Assembly (NCBI GenBank): GCA_903901395.1
Contig: CAIUQW010000143.1
Location: forward strand, 1 to 8,294
Direction of reading: 5' to 3'
DNA length: 8,294 bases
From: an uncultured Chlorobiales bacterium
GTDB taxonomy: Bacteria; Bacteroidota; Chlorobiia; Chlorobiales; Chlorobiaceae
A model generated the notes under the pieces. That model was not told the DNA's origin and did no database searches. It was given only the letters and a program-made list of their open reading frames with translations. This document shows positions 1-6,333 of this stretch, piece after piece. Made by a program: the position numbers and the translations under genes. Within the stretch, counting starts at the first letter, position 1. Each line of letters begins with the position of its first letter.

Positions 1-2088
1 AACGAGATCGACTTCGCCCGCAAGCCGGTCTTTCGCGTGCTCTTCAACGAGATCACCAAAAACGCCATCATCGACGCCATCGGCCACCCGAAGCAGATCG
101 ATTACCGGCTTGTGCGGTCGCAGCAGACCCGGCAGGGACTCGACAAGATCGTGGGCTACAAGATCAGCCCTTTCCTGTGGAACGTCGTCTATCGCGGGCT
201 TTCGGCGGGACGTGTGCAGTCCGTGGCGCTCCGGCTGATCTGCGAGCGCGAAGTGGAGATCGAGGCCTTTACGTCGCAGGAGTACTGGACGATCTACGCG
301 GATTTCACTACCGATACCGGCGAGACCTTCCGCACCAAGCTGGTCAAGGTGAAGGGCGAGAAACCCGACATCACCTCCGGCGAGCAGGCTGAAGCGATTG
401 CGACGGCCATTCAGGGCCGCCTTTTCGCCATCAGCGAGATCGTGCCGAAGGTGATCCAGCGCAAGCAGCCGCTGCCGTTCACCACCTCGCTTTTGCAGCA
501 GGCCGCCTCGAACCAGCTCGGCTTCGGCTCGCAGAAGACGATGCGCACCGCGCAGCAGCTCTACGAAGGCATCGAACTCGGTTCTGAAGGCGCGACCGGC
601 CTCATCACCTACATGCGAACCGACTCCACCCGCATCAGCGGCGAGGCGGTCGCGCAGGCGCACGACTACATCACGCAGCAGTTCGGCGCGGAGTACAAGG
701 GCTTCGGCGGGCAAGGCAAGGCGGGCAAGAACAGCCAGGATGCGCACGAAGCAATCCGCCCGACCTCGGTGACGCGCACTCCCGAATCGCTTCGCCGCCA
801 CCTCACGCCCGACCAGTTCAAGCTCTACGAACTGATCTGGAAGCGCTTCGTCGCCTCGATGATGGCTCCGGCAAAAATCGAGCAGACGCGCGTGGACGTG
901 GAGGATCAGAAAAAAGAGTTCGTCTTCCGCGCCACCGGCAACCGCGTGCTTTTCCCCGGTTTCTTCCGCGTCTACGACGACCAGCAGGAGCTTGACTACG
1001 AAGCGCAGAAATCGACCCGCGACGAGGTTGAAAAGGAGCAGATCGTCAAATTGCCCGAACGCCTCGCTGTCGATGACAAGCTCAAGATGTCCGAACTCGA
1101 CCGCAAACAGAGCTTCACCCGTCCGCCCGCCCGATACACCGAGGCGAGCCTCGTCAAGGAGCTGGATAACTACGGCATCGGTCGTCCCTCAACGTACGCA
1201 TCGATCTTCTCGACCCTTCAGGAGCGCCGCTACGTCGAGCTTCAGAAGAAAAAAATCATCCCGACCGAGCTTGGCCGCGACGTATCGGCGATCCTCGTGG
1301 CGAACTTTCCCGACCTCTTTAACGTCCGCTTCACGGCGGAGATGGAGGACGAGCTCGACAAGGTCGCCTCGGGCGACGACGAGTACGAAAAGGTGCTCGA
1401 CGCTTTCTACCGCCCGCTCGAATCAGTATTGAGCCACCGCAAGAGCGACCCGCTCATTCCGCAGAACCGCGACGCCGCCGTCTGCGAAAAGTGCGGCAAG
1501 GGGCACATGATTGTCAAGTGGACGACGAGCGGCAAGTTCCTCGGCTGCTCGGACTATCCCAAGTGCAAAAATATCAAGGCGATAACCACCAACAAGGCCA
1601 AGCCGAAAGAGACCGGCGTGCGCTGCCCGGTGTGCGGCGAAGGGCACATGCTCCTGCGCAACGGACGCCTCGGCCCGTTCCTCGCCTGCTCGAACTACCC
1701 GAAGTGCAACACGCTGCTTAACCTCAGCAAACTACGTCACATCGAGCAGATCAAAACTCCGCCGATCACCACCGACCTCGCCTGCGCGAAATGCGGCGCT
1801 CCGATGTATTTGCGAACCGGCAAGCGCGGCCTCTGGCTCGGCTGCTCGAAGTTCCCGAAATGCCGCGGACGCCTCTCATGGAGCACGCTCGACGAAGCGA
1901 CGCAACTTCGCTGGGAAAAGATCATGAACGACCACATGGCCGCCCACCCGGCAGTAACCATCACGATGCTCGACGGCACGCCCGCGCCAATGAACCTCCC
2001 CATCGAAGACATCATCCTCCGCGCCGAAGACGCCGGACTGATCAGCGCTACAGGTGAAGCGGTGGAGAACGCGGAAGTTACGACGTGA
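1..2088 (+). CDS. topA: DNA topoisomerase I (type IA), 5'-truncated by the window edge
   Basis: TopA relaxes negatively supercoiled DNA in the cytoplasm by single-strand cleavage through a 5'-phosphotyrosine. The reading frame is open from base 1, so the real start lies upstream; 695 residues are visible. It opens with the FNEITKNAI block that follows the Toprim DxDxE motif, so roughly the first 115 residues (metal-binding Toprim part) are missing, judged by the E. coli catalytic Tyr319. The catalytic tyrosine is in GLITYMRTDST, visible residue 204 (codon 610-612). GIGRPSTYASI and DELDKVASG blocks follow. Three C4 zinc fingers end the protein: visible residues 495-522, 542-569 and 595-621, each CxxC...CxxxxxC. 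The tail is short and acidic. Stop is TGA at 2086-2088. It converges with the minus-strand gene at 2162-2731; I see no clear terminator between them. The GTG at 37 is an internal valine codon, not a start. Identification is very secure. Confidence 0.98.
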   Translation, partial: NEIDFARKPVFRVLFNEITKNAIIDAIGHPKQIDYRLVRSQQTRQGLDKIVGYKISPFLWNVVYRGLSAGRVQSVALRLICEREVEIEAFTSQEYWTIYADFTTDTGETFRTKLVKVKGEKPDITSGEQAEAIATAIQGRLFAISEIVPKVIQRKQPLPFTTSLLQQAASNQLGFGSQKTMRTAQQLYEGIELGSEGATGLITYMRTDSTRISGEAVAQAHDYITQQFGAEYKGFGGQGKAGKNSQDAHEAIRPTSVTRTPESLRRHLTPDQFKLYELIWKRFVASMMAPAKIEQTRVDVEDQKKEFVFRATGNRVLFPGFFRVYDDQQELDYEAQKSTRDEVEKEQIVKLPERLAVDDKLKMSELDRKQSFTRPPARYTEASLVKELDNYGIGRPSTYASIFSTLQERRYVELQKKKIIPTELGRDVSAILVANFPDLFNVRFTAEMEDELDKVASGDDEYEKVLDAFYRPLESVLSHRKSDPLIPQNRDAAVCEKCGKGHMIVKWTTSGKFLGCSDYPKCKNIKAITTNKAKPKETGVRCPVCGEGHMLLRNGRLGPFLACSNYPKCNTLLNLSKLRHIEQIKTPPITTDLACAKCGAPMYLRTGKRGLWLGCSKFPKCRGRLSWSTLDEATQLRWEKIMNDHMAAHPAVTITMLDGTPAPMNLPIEDIILRAEDAGLISATGEAVENAEVTT

Positions 2089-2102
2089 AATGTTGGGGTG
2101 GT

Positions 2103-2138
2103 AAAGACCAAAAGGACGAAAGGGACGGAAAGGACAAG
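2103..2138 (+). repeat. 9-nt tandem array, left flank of the four-helix-bundle gene
   Basis: Four consecutive 9-base units: AAAGACCAA, AAGGACGAA, AGGGACGGA, AAGGACAAG. The GAC core falls at 2106, 2115, 2124 and 2133, exactly 9 bases apart; a fifth position at 2142 is degenerate. The array lies in the 73-base gap between the convergent ends of topA and the minus-strand gene. Its partner array at 2751-2786 has the same unit in the opposite orientation, and the two pair as an inverted repeat (2103-2131 with 2749-2777). Seen directly in the sequence; function unknown. Confidence 0.8.
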
Positions 2139-2161
2139 AAAGCGGAGAATGATGCTGAGGA

Positions 2162-2731
2162 CTACTTTTCTTTGGCGCGTATTCTCTGAAGTCTGGCTTT
2201 GGTCATGCGCTCGCGGATGCCGCCTTGTTCGAGGAAATCACTCTCGATACTTTGAAGCTGTCGATCAAGCAGATAACAGCACACTTTGATGAGGCCAATG
2301 ATAACATTCGCGCAGATTTCAGGATTTTCGTGCTCGATCCCTTTCCGGAACGTCTCGTAATCAGCATCGGTCTGCCGGTTGAGTTCCCTCAGCCGCAACG
2401 AATAAGGATGCCGTGCATCCCACTCGGTTAATCCGTTCACGTGCAGAAAATCCTGATAATCGGCAAGCAACTCTTCGAGACTCGCTCTTGCAACATTGGT
2501 CAGCTTCAGCTCCGTCTCCTTTGATGTTCCCGAAGCCATGCTTCCCTCGATGATATTCTGCTTTCCTGAACGAGCCGCCTGAACCATCTGATCGACGGTT
2601 CTGTCGCGCTTGCCATAAAATCGCCGCGTAAAAAAGACGGTTGCATCGTAAATAATCTCGGACTTTTGATAAGAGAGCAGCTTGCGATATCCGCCATGCG
2701 GAGGAATAATCCTGTCATCCGGCATAGTCAT
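2162..2731 (-). CDS. Four helix bundle suffix-domain protein (S23/IVS-protein relative)
   Basis: 189 residues. The core resembles the four-helix-bundle family that includes proteins encoded by 23S rRNA intervening sequences. The diagnostic stretch is AARSGKQNIIEG at residues 52-63, followed by GTSKETELKLTNVARASLEELL. The YRKLLSYQKSEIIYDATVFF opening and the long, charged C-terminal half fit the longer 'four helix bundle suffix' subfamily rather than the usual ~120-residue form. Members are small cytoplasmic alpha-helical proteins of unknown biochemistry; some relatives (Avd) bind RNA and a reverse transcriptase in diversity-generating retroelements. No enzyme motif is visible. Start is ATG at 2729-2731; ATG at 2723-2725 is an alternative, and neither has a convincing Shine-Dalgarno. 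Stop is TAG. It lies 78 bases downstream of the HEPN gene on the same strand. Both flanks carry inverted 9-nt repeat arrays, suggesting a self-contained cassette. Family call is strong; function is unknown. Confidence 0.88.
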   Translation of the reverse strand: MTMPDDRIIPPHGGYRKLLSYQKSEIIYDATVFFTRRFYGKRDRTVDQMVQAARSGKQNIIEGSMASGTSKETELKLTNVARASLEELLADYQDFLHVNGLTEWDARHPYSLRLRELNRQTDADYETFRKGIEHENPEICANVIIGLIKVCCYLLDRQLQSIESDFLEQGGIRERMTKARLQRIRAKEK

Positions 2732-2750
2732 AAATTTTGGTTATCTATTT

Positions 2751-2786
2751 TCAGTCCCTTTCGTCTTTTTTGTCCTTTGCGTCTTT
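2751..2786 (-). repeat. 9-nt tandem array, right flank of the four-helix-bundle gene (inverted)
   Basis: Read on the minus strand, four units: AAAGACGCA, AAGGACAAA, AAAGACGAA, AGGGACTGA. On the plus strand the GTC cores start at 2754, 2763, 2772 and 2781, exactly 9 bases apart. Same unit as the array at 2103-2138 but opposite orientation, with a perfect 12-bp match between 2754-2765 and the complement of 2115-2126. It sits between the HEPN gene stop (2810) and the start of the four-helix-bundle gene (2731), so it would be transcribed if the two genes share a message. Confidence 0.8.
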
Positions 2787-2809
2787 TTCCGACCGGCAAG
2801 TCTCACCTC

Positions 2810-3496
2810 TTAAAGATGCGGGCACTCCTCTTTGCGAAGTTTATAGAGACCTTGAACATCAGCGCCTGGTTCATGAAAAAGCTTATCAAAAGCCAGTCCC
2901 CTGCACAAGCATTTCTTTAAATCGTGAACATCCCCTGCTCCCGTCAAAACCATATCTCCTCTGATCTTGCCAAATCGCGCCTCATAAAACAGGTTACTGA
3001 TTTCCTCCAATGCTTTTAAGGCAAGCTCGTCGTCACCCTCAGGAAATTCTCCGATAACCTCATTTGCCAAAAAAACCTCCTTGTCATAATGCGCTGAATA
3101 TTTGTTTCTTGCCGTATAAATCGCGCCACTTTTCCTGTCACGAAATGAAGGTGGTATGCGAGCCAACTCTTCATTGACCGACTCTTTCAACTGCTCGCTC
3201 CAACGAAATTTCGCATCGTTCAGAATATTCTCAACGCTGAAATTCTCGACACCGCACGATTTTGGTGGCCCCAGCAATTTTGAAAATTCGAGATACAGAT
3301 AATTGAATAAAACATTTTGTATCAACTCAAAAAATCGCCCTGCCGCCTTTTGCAAAAGAATATGATCTTCCTCCGAATCTGCGAGCTGCTTGAGCGTGTA
3401 ATGATATATTTTCAAATCATGCACGGCATCGGAAAAGCGCTTCACGATTTCATCGAGACGAGCCGCCTCTTCTTCTGGTGTTGGATTTGAATTCAT
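2810..3496 (-). CDS. Putative HEPN-domain protein, AbiU2-like
   Basis: 228 residues, predominantly helical and charged, with no signal peptide or membrane segment. The key motif is ARNKYSAHYD at residues 129-138, an R130-x5-H136 signature of the kind that forms the RNase active site of HEPN proteins. Its surroundings (conserved Tyr and Asp around the His, a preceding helix ending in ...RDRKSGAIYTA) resemble the HEPN_AbiU2 group. Such proteins are often RNA-cleaving toxins or phage-abortive factors; that role here is inference. No MNT-type antitoxin neighbour is visible; the next gene downstream is the four-helix-bundle protein. Start is ATG at 3494-3496, with a weak GGAAA about 8 bases upstream on the minus strand. 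Base composition is clearly more AT-rich than in topA or bat, suggesting acquisition. It could also be an unrelated helical protein with a chance RxxxxxH, so the family call is moderate. Confidence 0.6.
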   Translation of the reverse strand: MNSNPTPEEEAARLDEIVKRFSDAVHDLKIYHYTLKQLADSEEDHILLQKAAGRFFELIQNVLFNYLYLEFSKLLGPPKSCGVENFSVENILNDAKFRWSEQLKESVNEELARIPPSFRDRKSGAIYTARNKYSAHYDKEVFLANEVIGEFPEGDDELALKALEEISNLFYEARFGKIRGDMVLTGAGDVHDLKKCLCRGLAFDKLFHEPGADVQGLYKLRKEECPHL

Positions 3497-3584
3497 ATGT
3501 ATTTTTCCATAAAAAGGTTAAAAAAAATTAAAACAAACATCTTTTAAAAAATCCAACATTATTTATCGAGCCAACAATTAAAGG
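3497..3584 (-). promoter_or_regulatory. AT-rich leader of the HEPN gene
   Basis: About 90 bases rich in A and T runs separate the HEPN start codon from the terminator of the TPR gene. Several weak TTG.../TTTTAA-like combinations can be drawn on the minus strand, but none is good enough to name as a promoter. It must hold the HEPN gene promoter unless transcription reads through from the TPR gene. Confidence 0.3.
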
Positions 3585-3619
3585 AAAAAAATCGGGCCTG
3601 ATCGCCGCTTGCGACCCGA
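3585..3619 (-). terminator. Likely rho-independent terminator of the TPR gene
   Basis: Read on the minus strand: TCGGG (3619-3615) and TCGC (3614-3611), a five-base loop, GCGA (3605-3602), a five-base bulge, then CCCGA (3596-3592) and a run of seven T (3591-3585). The two helical parts (4 bp and 5 bp) are contiguous on one side and bulged on the other. It lies about 94 bases past the stop of the TPR gene and points the right way. The bulge makes it weaker than a textbook terminator. Confidence 0.55.
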
Positions 3620-3712
3620 ACGTTCATCGGAATCGGCGTCAAGGGAATCAATATTCATACACGCCCGACGCTGATAGAACCGTGCGTAACGCCCATCAGG
3701 TCGCCAGTGGGG

Positions 3713-4420
3713 TTATTGAGCGGAGCCATCACTCCGCTTGACCTGGACCTTACCGTTACGGATGGCATCAATAAGACGATCCGTGCCTTCATTTTCGGGC
3801 CGGTACCGTTTATACGCTTCAAGATGGCGGATAGCGTTATCCTTATCCCCAAGCATCAAGTATGTCAGGCCGAGACTCCAGTTGGCATCAATAACACCCA
3901 GAGAAAGCGATTTTTTCAGATAGGGTAGCGCTTCAGCCGATTTGCCAATGTTTCCAAGAAAAGTTCCGTACATGAAATTGCCCTTGGGGTCTGAAGTCGC
4001 TTGGGCGAGAAACTGTTGAAAGAGTCTGTTAGCCTTTTCGGCTGCTTCCGGAATGTCAAGATTGTGGCCCATGCTGTTGATATACGCGGCCCTGAGAAGA
4101 AATTCAGGGTTTGGTGTTGGCTCTTGCAGTAACAGATTGAGCATGCCGGACAGGGCGCTGACATCATGAATAGCACGCTGTTGCTCCTGGGGTGTATCAA
4201 ATTTTGGCGGATAGTTGTTGGCATGGGATGATAAATCATTGAGCATTCTGTCCAGGTAGCCAACATCAAAGCTGTATCTGGTGCCCGCACTGGTCGTCTC
4301 TTTCTGCAACAGCAGGTTTACGTCGTAGTGGCCATACTCTTTGGCGCTGGCGGTTGACGCGATCATTACAATCAATAGCGCGGAGAGGTAGGCGCGGAGC
4401 TCGTGATAGTAACGGTTCAT
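3713..4420 (-). CDS. Exported TPR-repeat protein of unknown role
   Basis: 235 residues. Residues 1-26 form a Sec signal peptide: charged MNRYYHELR, hydrophobic YLSALLIVMIA, then ASA before KEYG, so the mature protein should be periplasmic; the cleavage motif is not of lipobox type. Tetratricopeptide-like helix pairs lie at about residues 147-176 (GNFMYGTFLGNIGKSAEALPYLKKSL) and 178-211 (NWSLGLTYLMLGDKDNAIRHLEAYKRY), with a weaker one near 106-140 (EFLLRAAYI...). TPRs mediate protein-protein contacts; no catalytic motif is seen. Start is ATG at 4418-4420, supported by AGGAA at 4431-4427, six bases upstream. Stop is TAA at 3715-3713. It is transcribed alone and away from the bat genes. BatC/BatE proteins also carry TPRs, but this gene is on the opposite strand and lacks recognisable features of those, so I do not call it a Bat protein. 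Confidence 0.8.
   Translation of the reverse strand: MNRYYHELRAYLSALLIVMIASTASAKEYGHYDVNLLLQKETTSAGTRYSFDVGYLDRMLNDLSSHANNYPPKFDTPQEQQRAIHDVSALSGMLNLLLQEPTPNPEFLLRAAYINSMGHNLDIPEAAEKANRLFQQFLAQATSDPKGNFMYGTFLGNIGKSAEALPYLKKSLSLGVIDANWSLGLTYLMLGDKDNAIRHLEAYKRYRPENEGTDRLIDAIRNGKVQVKRSDGSAQ
3719..3738. repeat. Perfect 7-bp hairpin over the end of the TPR gene
   Basis: AGCGGAG (3719-3725), six-base loop, CTCCGCT (3732-3738). It covers the last codons of the TPR gene, ending four bases before the stop on the transcript. There is no T run after it, so it is not by itself a terminator; it could protect the 3' end of the message or be chance. Confidence 0.35.
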
Positions 4421-4450
4421 GGCTTGTTCCTGCTGAGGTTGCTGTTATGG

Positions 4451-4570
4451 TTACGCGATCGCCGTGAGCACTTCCGGCGTAACGGTCTCTTTTCCGGGTT
4501 TGCGGGCGTGAGCCTCCGCGCTATGCTTCAGCTCGCTGGACGAAACGAGGAATATTCTGATCGTTCGCAT
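4451..4570 (-). pseudogene. 39-codon ORF, possible fusion of two gene remnants
   Basis: ATG at 4570-4568 and TAA at 4453-4451 encode MRTIRIFLVSSSELK..., 39 residues. The first 15 residues resemble the start of a family of proteins opening with 'KxIRIFLASSSELKxDR'. The last part (HARKPGKETVTPEVLTAIA) resembles the extreme C-terminus of PCP_red-type domains found in protochlorophyllide/chlorin reductase proteins ('yArexGxxxVTpEvl'). Both comparisons are from memory. No Shine-Dalgarno precedes the ATG. It is probably a deletion-fusion relic rather than a working gene, given the decayed surroundings (IS relic, repeats). It ends 30 bases before the TPR gene start on the same strand. Low confidence. 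Confidence 0.3.
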
Positions 4571-4653
4571 GGCAGGGGGTTTTGTTGGCTTGGAACACCC
4601 ACTGCGTAAGTTCGTTAAAAAGTCGGAAAAAGCGTGGCGTTTTTTGCCCGTAG

Positions 4654-4674
4654 GGGCAACCCTCGCGGTTGCCC
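4654..4674. repeat. Perfect 8-bp hairpin, REP-like
   Basis: GGGCAACC (4654-4661), loop CTCGC, GGTTGCCC (4667-4674), with a G-T pair extending the stem outward. It sits 16 bases left of the 9-nt array at 4688-4740. The 'GTAGGGGCAACC' style is typical of dispersed palindromic units in bacterial genomes (inference; only one copy is in this window). No T run follows, so a terminator is unlikely. Confidence 0.55.
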
Positions 4675-4687
4675 TGGTGGTAATGCC

Positions 4688-4740
4688 ATGGACTTGGTGG
4701 ACGTTGTGGACAAAGTGGACAGCGGGGACATTGGGACGCA
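4688..4740 (+). repeat. 9-nt tandem GGAC array, no associated gene
   Basis: GGAC occurs at 4690, 4699, 4708, 4717 and 4726, exactly 9 bases apart, then once more at 4734, one base short. Units are ATGGACTTG, GTGGACGTT, GTGGACAAA, GTGGACAGC and GGGGACATT. Period and GGAC core match the two arrays flanking the four-helix-bundle gene, although the spacer bases differ (GT- rather than AA-rich). It lies between the hairpin at 4654-4674 and the IS relic. Confidence 0.7.
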
Positions 4741-4784
4741 GCTTGCGGAAAGAAGCAAATCTGGCGTGACCGTATCGAGGGTTC

Positions 4785-5254
4785 GGGCGTCCATTTGAGT
4801 GGCTGGGCAGGAGCTGCCGTAAAAAAAAAGATGAAGCAAGTACTCCTCATCGATCAGGCGCAGCAACAGCTTATCGTCATTGGGCGCGATCCGCTTCAGC
4901 TTCCCGTAAAGGCGTGCGATTGACGTCGAGCAGTTGGTATGGCGTCGGGACTTGCAATTGCTCCGCACCGCCGATCCGGTCGAACCTTGAGCCGACCAAT
5001 CCCGGTGTGGAGTTTTGTCAGTATCCGATGACGCATCAGGTCGTTTCGGCCATCGCTTCGTATCGAAGATTCCGAGAGCGTTCCTTTTTCCACAGGCCGA
5101 ACTGAGCCGAGTACACGCATAAAACGCTGCCGGATTCGTTCAGCGATTTATCACCCCGGATTGCCTCCTGCACCACCTTTGCCCTGAACTGCACCGTAAA
5201 TATGTTGCGTTTCTTTTCACTCATAACCTGACCCAATTTTCGGGCAAGTGACCA
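4785..5254 (-). mobile_element. Truncated IS3-family insertion sequence relic
   Basis: Minus-strand DNA carrying pieces of IS3 OrfA and the start of OrfB in successive frames. The upstream end is placed at about 5254, where the minus strand starts TGGTCACTTGCCCG ahead of the OrfA start; IS3 elements begin with TG. No matching inverted repeat is visible at the other side, and homology fades after the FYGS block near 4805, so the 3' end including the DDE catalytic core is gone. The left limit is approximate. The element cannot encode transposase. Confidence 0.8.
4800..5224 (-). pseudogene. IS3-family transposase remnant (OrfA plus start of OrfB, frameshifted)
   Basis: From ATG at 5224-5222 the first frame reads MSEKKRNIFTVQFRAKVVQEA..., the helix-turn-helix of IS3 OrfA, through ...AQFGLWKKE. 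A second frame continues with LMRHRILTKLHTGIGRLKV, the OrfA leucine-zipper/OrfB junction ('lyxxIGrLKVElDWLKKK'). A third frame gives PYQLLDVNRTPL, matching the OrfB 'CxLLxvNRsxlYY' block, and stops at TGA. A fourth segment gives KLLLRLIDEEYLLHLFFYGSS, matching OrfB 'LMRLIDEeyxxhPFYGSRRM', with a run of nine A (plus strand 4821-4829) adding an extra Phe codon. The DDE domain is absent. At least three frame changes make this a non-functional relic. The family call rests on several ordered motif matches and is strong; the subgroup is not assigned. Confidence 0.88.
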
Positions 5255-5264
5255 CCTTAAACCA

Positions 5265-5292
5265 CTGTCTGAAAATCGTGGTACACTATAAT
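5265..5292 (+). promoter_or_regulatory. Putative sigma70-type promoter of batAB
   Basis: A perfect TATAAT at 5287-5292 is preceded by CTGTCT at 5265-5270 (3 of 6 to TTGACA) with a 16-base spacer. A start near 5299 would leave a leader of about 35 bases before the batA ATG. The -35 lies about 11 bases outside the inferred IS3 end, so it is either the native promoter or one that became important after insertion cut off upstream genes. Confidence 0.55.
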
Positions 5293-5332
5293 GTGCGGGG
5301 GATTTTGCATCTTCTGGTAAAAAGCGGCCTGA

Positions 5333-6331
5333 ATGAATTCCTTGTTCACCATACTCAGCGGCATACGGTTCGACAATCCCTTCTGGCTGCTCCTCCTGCC
5401 GCTGGCTGTTGGCGGATCGGTGGCATACCGGTTGTTCTGGCGCAAGAACAGGCCTGGTGTGCTGTTTCCCTCCGTATCAGCCCTGCGTAACGCCGGGTTT
5501 TCGGCGGTTTCGCTCTTCTCAAAAATTCCCGAGTGGCTGCACTGGATGGTGGTCTCGCTCATCGTCCTGGCGCTCTCCGGCCCCCGGGCGCCTTTTCCGC
5601 CATCCACGCGCGACACGGTCGGCATCGACATCATGATCGCGCTCGATGTTTCGGCGTCGATGAATACGCCCGATTTCGGCGGCAAAAGCCGCTTCGAAGG
5701 TGCGCGCGACGCGGCGATGCGCTTCATCGACAACCGGCCAGCCGACCGCATCGGGCTGGTGGTCTTCAGCGGCGGAAGCTTTACCCGCTGCCCGCTGACC
5801 ATCGATCACAACGTGCTCGAACGGTTGGCCGAGACGCTCACGCCCGGCTTTTTCGACGAGCCGGGCACAGCAATCGGCACGGCGATCCTGACGGCGACCA
5901 ACCGCCTCAGAGCTGCTTCGTCGAGAGAAAAAGTTCTGTTGCTGATCACCGATGGCGAAAACAACGCCGGAGAGGTCTCGCCGGAAACAGCGGCAAGGAT
6001 GGCGGCAAACTACGGCATCCGAATCTACACGGTTTTCGCGGGCAAGCAGGCAGGAATGTTTGAGAGCGACAAGAAACCGGATTTGAGCCAGAAAGGTCGC
6101 AGAGAACTCGAAACGGTGTCGCGCATCAGCGGCGGCCGGATGTTCACCGCCGGTGATCTGTTCGGCTTGATGAAAAGCTTCCGCGACATCGACCGCCTCG
6201 AAAAATCACGCCTGAAAGGCAGAATGCCGGGCCGCACCATGGAGCTGTATCCGTGGCTGCTCATGGCGGCGGTGCTCCTGCTGTGTACCGAACAGGCGCT
6301 TTCGGCAACCCGTTTCATCAGGATTCCATAA
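5333..6331 (+). CDS. batA: BatA-type membrane-anchored VWA-domain protein
   Basis: 332 residues. Bat proteins (named from Bacteroides aerotolerance) are envelope VWA proteins usually encoded with a MoxR AAA+ ATPase; they are linked to oxidative or envelope stress tolerance, but their molecular job is not settled. Segments seen: N-terminal helix at residues about 16-35 (PFWLLLLPLAVGGSVAYRLF), a second at 68-83 (WLHWMVVSLIVLALSG), a VWA domain from about 97 to 270, and a C-terminal helix at about 305-327 (LYPWLLMAAVLLL). The metal-ion-dependent adhesion site is complete: D105-x-S107-x-S109 (DVSAS), T179 (PGTAIG) and D207 (TDGEN). Length is normal for the family. ATG at 5333 is chosen because it precedes the N-terminal helix directly; the Shine-Dalgarno is poor. 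batB starts two bases after its TAA, so the two are co-transcribed. No moxR or DUF58 gene precedes it here. Confidence 0.92.
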   Translation: MNSLFTILSGIRFDNPFWLLLLPLAVGGSVAYRLFWRKNRPGVLFPSVSALRNAGFSAVSLFSKIPEWLHWMVVSLIVLALSGPRAPFPPSTRDTVGIDIMIALDVSASMNTPDFGGKSRFEGARDAAMRFIDNRPADRIGLVVFSGGSFTRCPLTIDHNVLERLAETLTPGFFDEPGTAIGTAILTATNRLRAASSREKVLLLITDGENNAGEVSPETAARMAANYGIRIYTVFAGKQAGMFESDKKPDLSQKGRRELETVSRISGGRMFTAGDLFGLMKSFRDIDRLEKSRLKGRMPGRTMELYPWLLMAAVLLLCTEQALSATRFIRIP

Positions 6332-6333
6332 CC

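Noticed and set aside
992..2111. Several open frames overlapping topA on both strands
   Set aside because: Arg/Ser-rich or low-complexity shadows of a securely identified gene.
2103..2786. CRISPR array or diversity-generating retroelement (Avd-like gene with repeats)
   Set aside because: Repeat units are 9 bases with no 25-40 base spacers; no reverse transcriptase, template repeat or variable repeat is visible, and the protein matches the suffix-domain subfamily rather than Avd.
3620..3712. Extra gene or RNA gene between the TPR stop and its terminator
   Set aside because: No start, Shine-Dalgarno or tRNA-like fold; short open frames there are shadows of the TPR gene's other strand or frame.
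3713..4420. BatC or BatE assignment for the TPR protein
   Set aside because: Opposite strand, separated from batA by the IS relic; it has a signal peptide and generic TPRs only.
6253..6333. Upstream in-frame GTG extending batB into batA
   Set aside because: The extra 27 residues have no BatB character and ATG at 6334 sits two bases after the batA stop, giving the normal N-terminus.
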